Shown: in pieces, positions 62,431 through 64,000 of the stretch | How the letters are laid out: the number at the start of each line of letters is the position of its first letter | Numbering within the stretch: position 1 is the first letter of the stretch | NCBI GenBank assembly: GCA_019722365.1 | Contig: JADFUC010000758.1 | Span: forward strand, 868,001-932,000 | Source: Lithospermum erythrorhizon | Taxonomy: Eukaryota; Streptophyta; Magnoliopsida; Boraginales; Boraginaceae | Length of the DNA stretch: 64,000 bases | Direction: 5' to 3' | The notes under the pieces: model-generated | The model's database searches: none | Told to the model about the DNA's origin: nothing | The model's input: only the letters and a program-made list of their open reading frames with translations | Position numbers and translations under genes: made by a program

Positions 62431-64000
62431 CATGCCCGCATTTAAAAATTAAAAAAGCATCCGTATTCCTCTTTCTCGAGCGAAAGATACGATTAATGCG
62501 GTATCTTTTGGAACAACCTTAAAAATCGCCCAAAACGTGAATGCAACTATTTAACTCTCAGTCTCAAGAATCGATTTTATAGGAATTAGTGAATGCGACT
62601 CTAATGCCTAATCCTCTTTGTCTCATACTCATTACGGCCGATTCTCCCATCGATTCATTAAATTAAAATAACATCCAACATAGAATTTGGGTTATTTGGT
62701 TAGTACTTAGTATTTAGTGTTGTTTCTTTAAACTCAATAAATTCAACGTACTAACGTAGCGACTATTTAATTTATTTTATTATTTTATGTGTTGGTTTTT
62801 CTTCAATTTTTTTATGTTTCCTCTCCAATTAAAGACACAATTCAATTTAAACAATACACTAATAATTTTAACACTTTTTATTATATTACGATAATATAAA
62901 AATCAAGAAGTTTTTTTTTCGATAAATAATGCAATATATTAATTAAAAAATAAATCGCCTAGGTCACTAGCTATTACATCGTTCATATTAATTAGAAATA
63001 AAAAATCACGAAGTCTGCCGAAAGCCGAATGGGGTGACTTACATGAACCATATTAAATTGTATATTAAATTATTTTCAATTAATAACTATTTTTGGTCTA
63101 TATAATATATTAATATGTCAATATGACAATACAATAATATTATGGTCATAATGTTTATAGGAAAAATGATATGAAAGGATCCATTTTTGGGAATATGCTG
63201 AATCATTGACGGGCGTTTTCAGGCAATTTTTGGTGTTTAGATTTCATGGGTGTTGCCTGGAAGAATAAAGTCTCACTTATCAGAATAAAAGGCTCTGGAT
63301 ATCAAGATTTGTATGTGTTCCTAATGATGCTCAAGCCAAAGCTTATCGTGCAATTCAAGGATCAAACAAAAGAGTAAGATGTCAATTACTCAAGTTCTTT
63401 GTCTAAAGCGTATGTAAACACCTACTATTCCGTGCATACAAGAAAAAGATAAAGACAAGTAGACAAAAGTAAGGTGGAATAGTACGCATTAAGGAATAAT
63501 ATTGCCTTTAATGTTACTCAAAGCAAATCATCTATAGAAATGCGTAGACATAAAGACAAGATGGTCCTCCGACATAAAGTCCCTTCATTTACTATTTTGA
63601 GGACAAAGTTAGTCCTGTGGGAAAAAGATGACATTAACGTATACATGGCTTCAATAAAGGAATCTGGGCGAAAGGGCGCACTATCATGTCGATACTGGAG
63701 CGATCAAAAAGCACAATATTTGTTAATTTTGTTGCTGCCCTCCCACGCGTCAAGTACTCATTTAAAACATCATAACTTTCCAAACTAAAAGCATACGGAA
63801 TAAACCAAAGATATTATATCTTCAATCATCGATGATATCATTCGAATATGTCATACAGATTGTTACTTATAATGCTTCTAATTATGTATCACCGGGAGAA
63901 TGCTCGCTGGGTAAAGCATTCTCACTTCAGAGTAAGACTCGATGGGGCGTCATTTCATGGAATCCAACTACTGAAGATATTTATGAACGTTTCATTTCGT
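62431..64000. other. Right edge, unassigned repeat-like DNA
   Basis: The 5' flank of the hAT remnant, then AT-rich DNA, then from about 63.15 kb a less AT-rich stretch with a plus-strand open frame at 63540-63788 that has no motif I recognise. The texture (ctcatttaaaacatcataac near 63.76 kb) resembles LTR DNA of plant retroelements, but no domain supports this. Confidence 0.3.

Noticed and set aside
1..64000. tRNA, rRNA, CRISPR or bacterial-type operons
   Set aside because: No B-box GGTTCGAATCC-type sequence in a cloverleaf, no rRNA sequence and no spaced identical repeats; the genome is eukaryotic.

Overview
The window is nuclear DNA of a flowering plant, most likely a core eudicot. The genes have many introns with GT..AG borders, the spacers are AT-rich, and the transposon families (Ty1-copia, Helitron, hAT, small MITE-like elements) are typical of plant genomes. 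Frequent short 'ctccctcc' and 'tactccgt' motifs look like remnants of Stowaway-type MITEs and fit a Caryophyllales-like genome. The species cannot be fixed from this sequence.

From left to right: (1) 1.06-5.46 kb, minus strand: a complete three-exon LEAFY/FLORICAULA gene (402 aa), the floral-meristem transcription factor. (2) 6.4-16 kb: repeats, with decayed Ty1-copia reverse transcriptase/RNase H pieces, an LTR start behind a polypurine tract, and a second stretch with an LTR-like TATA box but no protein. (3) 16.9-19.6 kb, minus: a tandem pair of two-exon genes for small secreted proteins of the Arabidopsis AT4G14100/AT3G23760 type. (4) 20.5-31.1 kb, minus: a dead Helitron carrying an RPA-like gene downstream of a broken Rep/helicase gene. 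(5) 32.1 kb, plus: a lone F-box/LRR exon between two direct repeats. (6) 33-40 kb: AT-rich repeats and a long TA microsatellite. (7) 40.0-42.9 kb, plus: a complete six-exon calnexin gene (533 aa). (8) 43.6-49.8 kb, minus, converging on calnexin: a Tudor-SN gene with a 5'-UTR intron. Most exons are clean, but one 0.7-kb block and one A-run carry frame-breaking indels. (9) 53.6-59.1 kb, minus: a complete twelve-exon respiratory burst NADPH oxidase gene (917 aa). (10) 60.7-62.4 kb, minus: a decayed hAT transposase. The rest to 64 kb is unassigned.

The host genes do not form a pathway. They are independent loci: floral identity (LFY), ER glycoprotein folding (calnexin), RNA metabolism and stress granules (Tudor-SN), and reactive-oxygen signalling (RBOH). 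The accessory material is all transposon-derived. I found no convincing new multi-gene system. The most useful points for a second look are the indel cluster in Tudor-SN, a decayed copy of its start exon inside its own 5'-UTR intron, a 29-bp near-perfect palindrome in the RBOH coding sequence, the Helitron with RPA cargo, and the isolated F-box/LRR exon.
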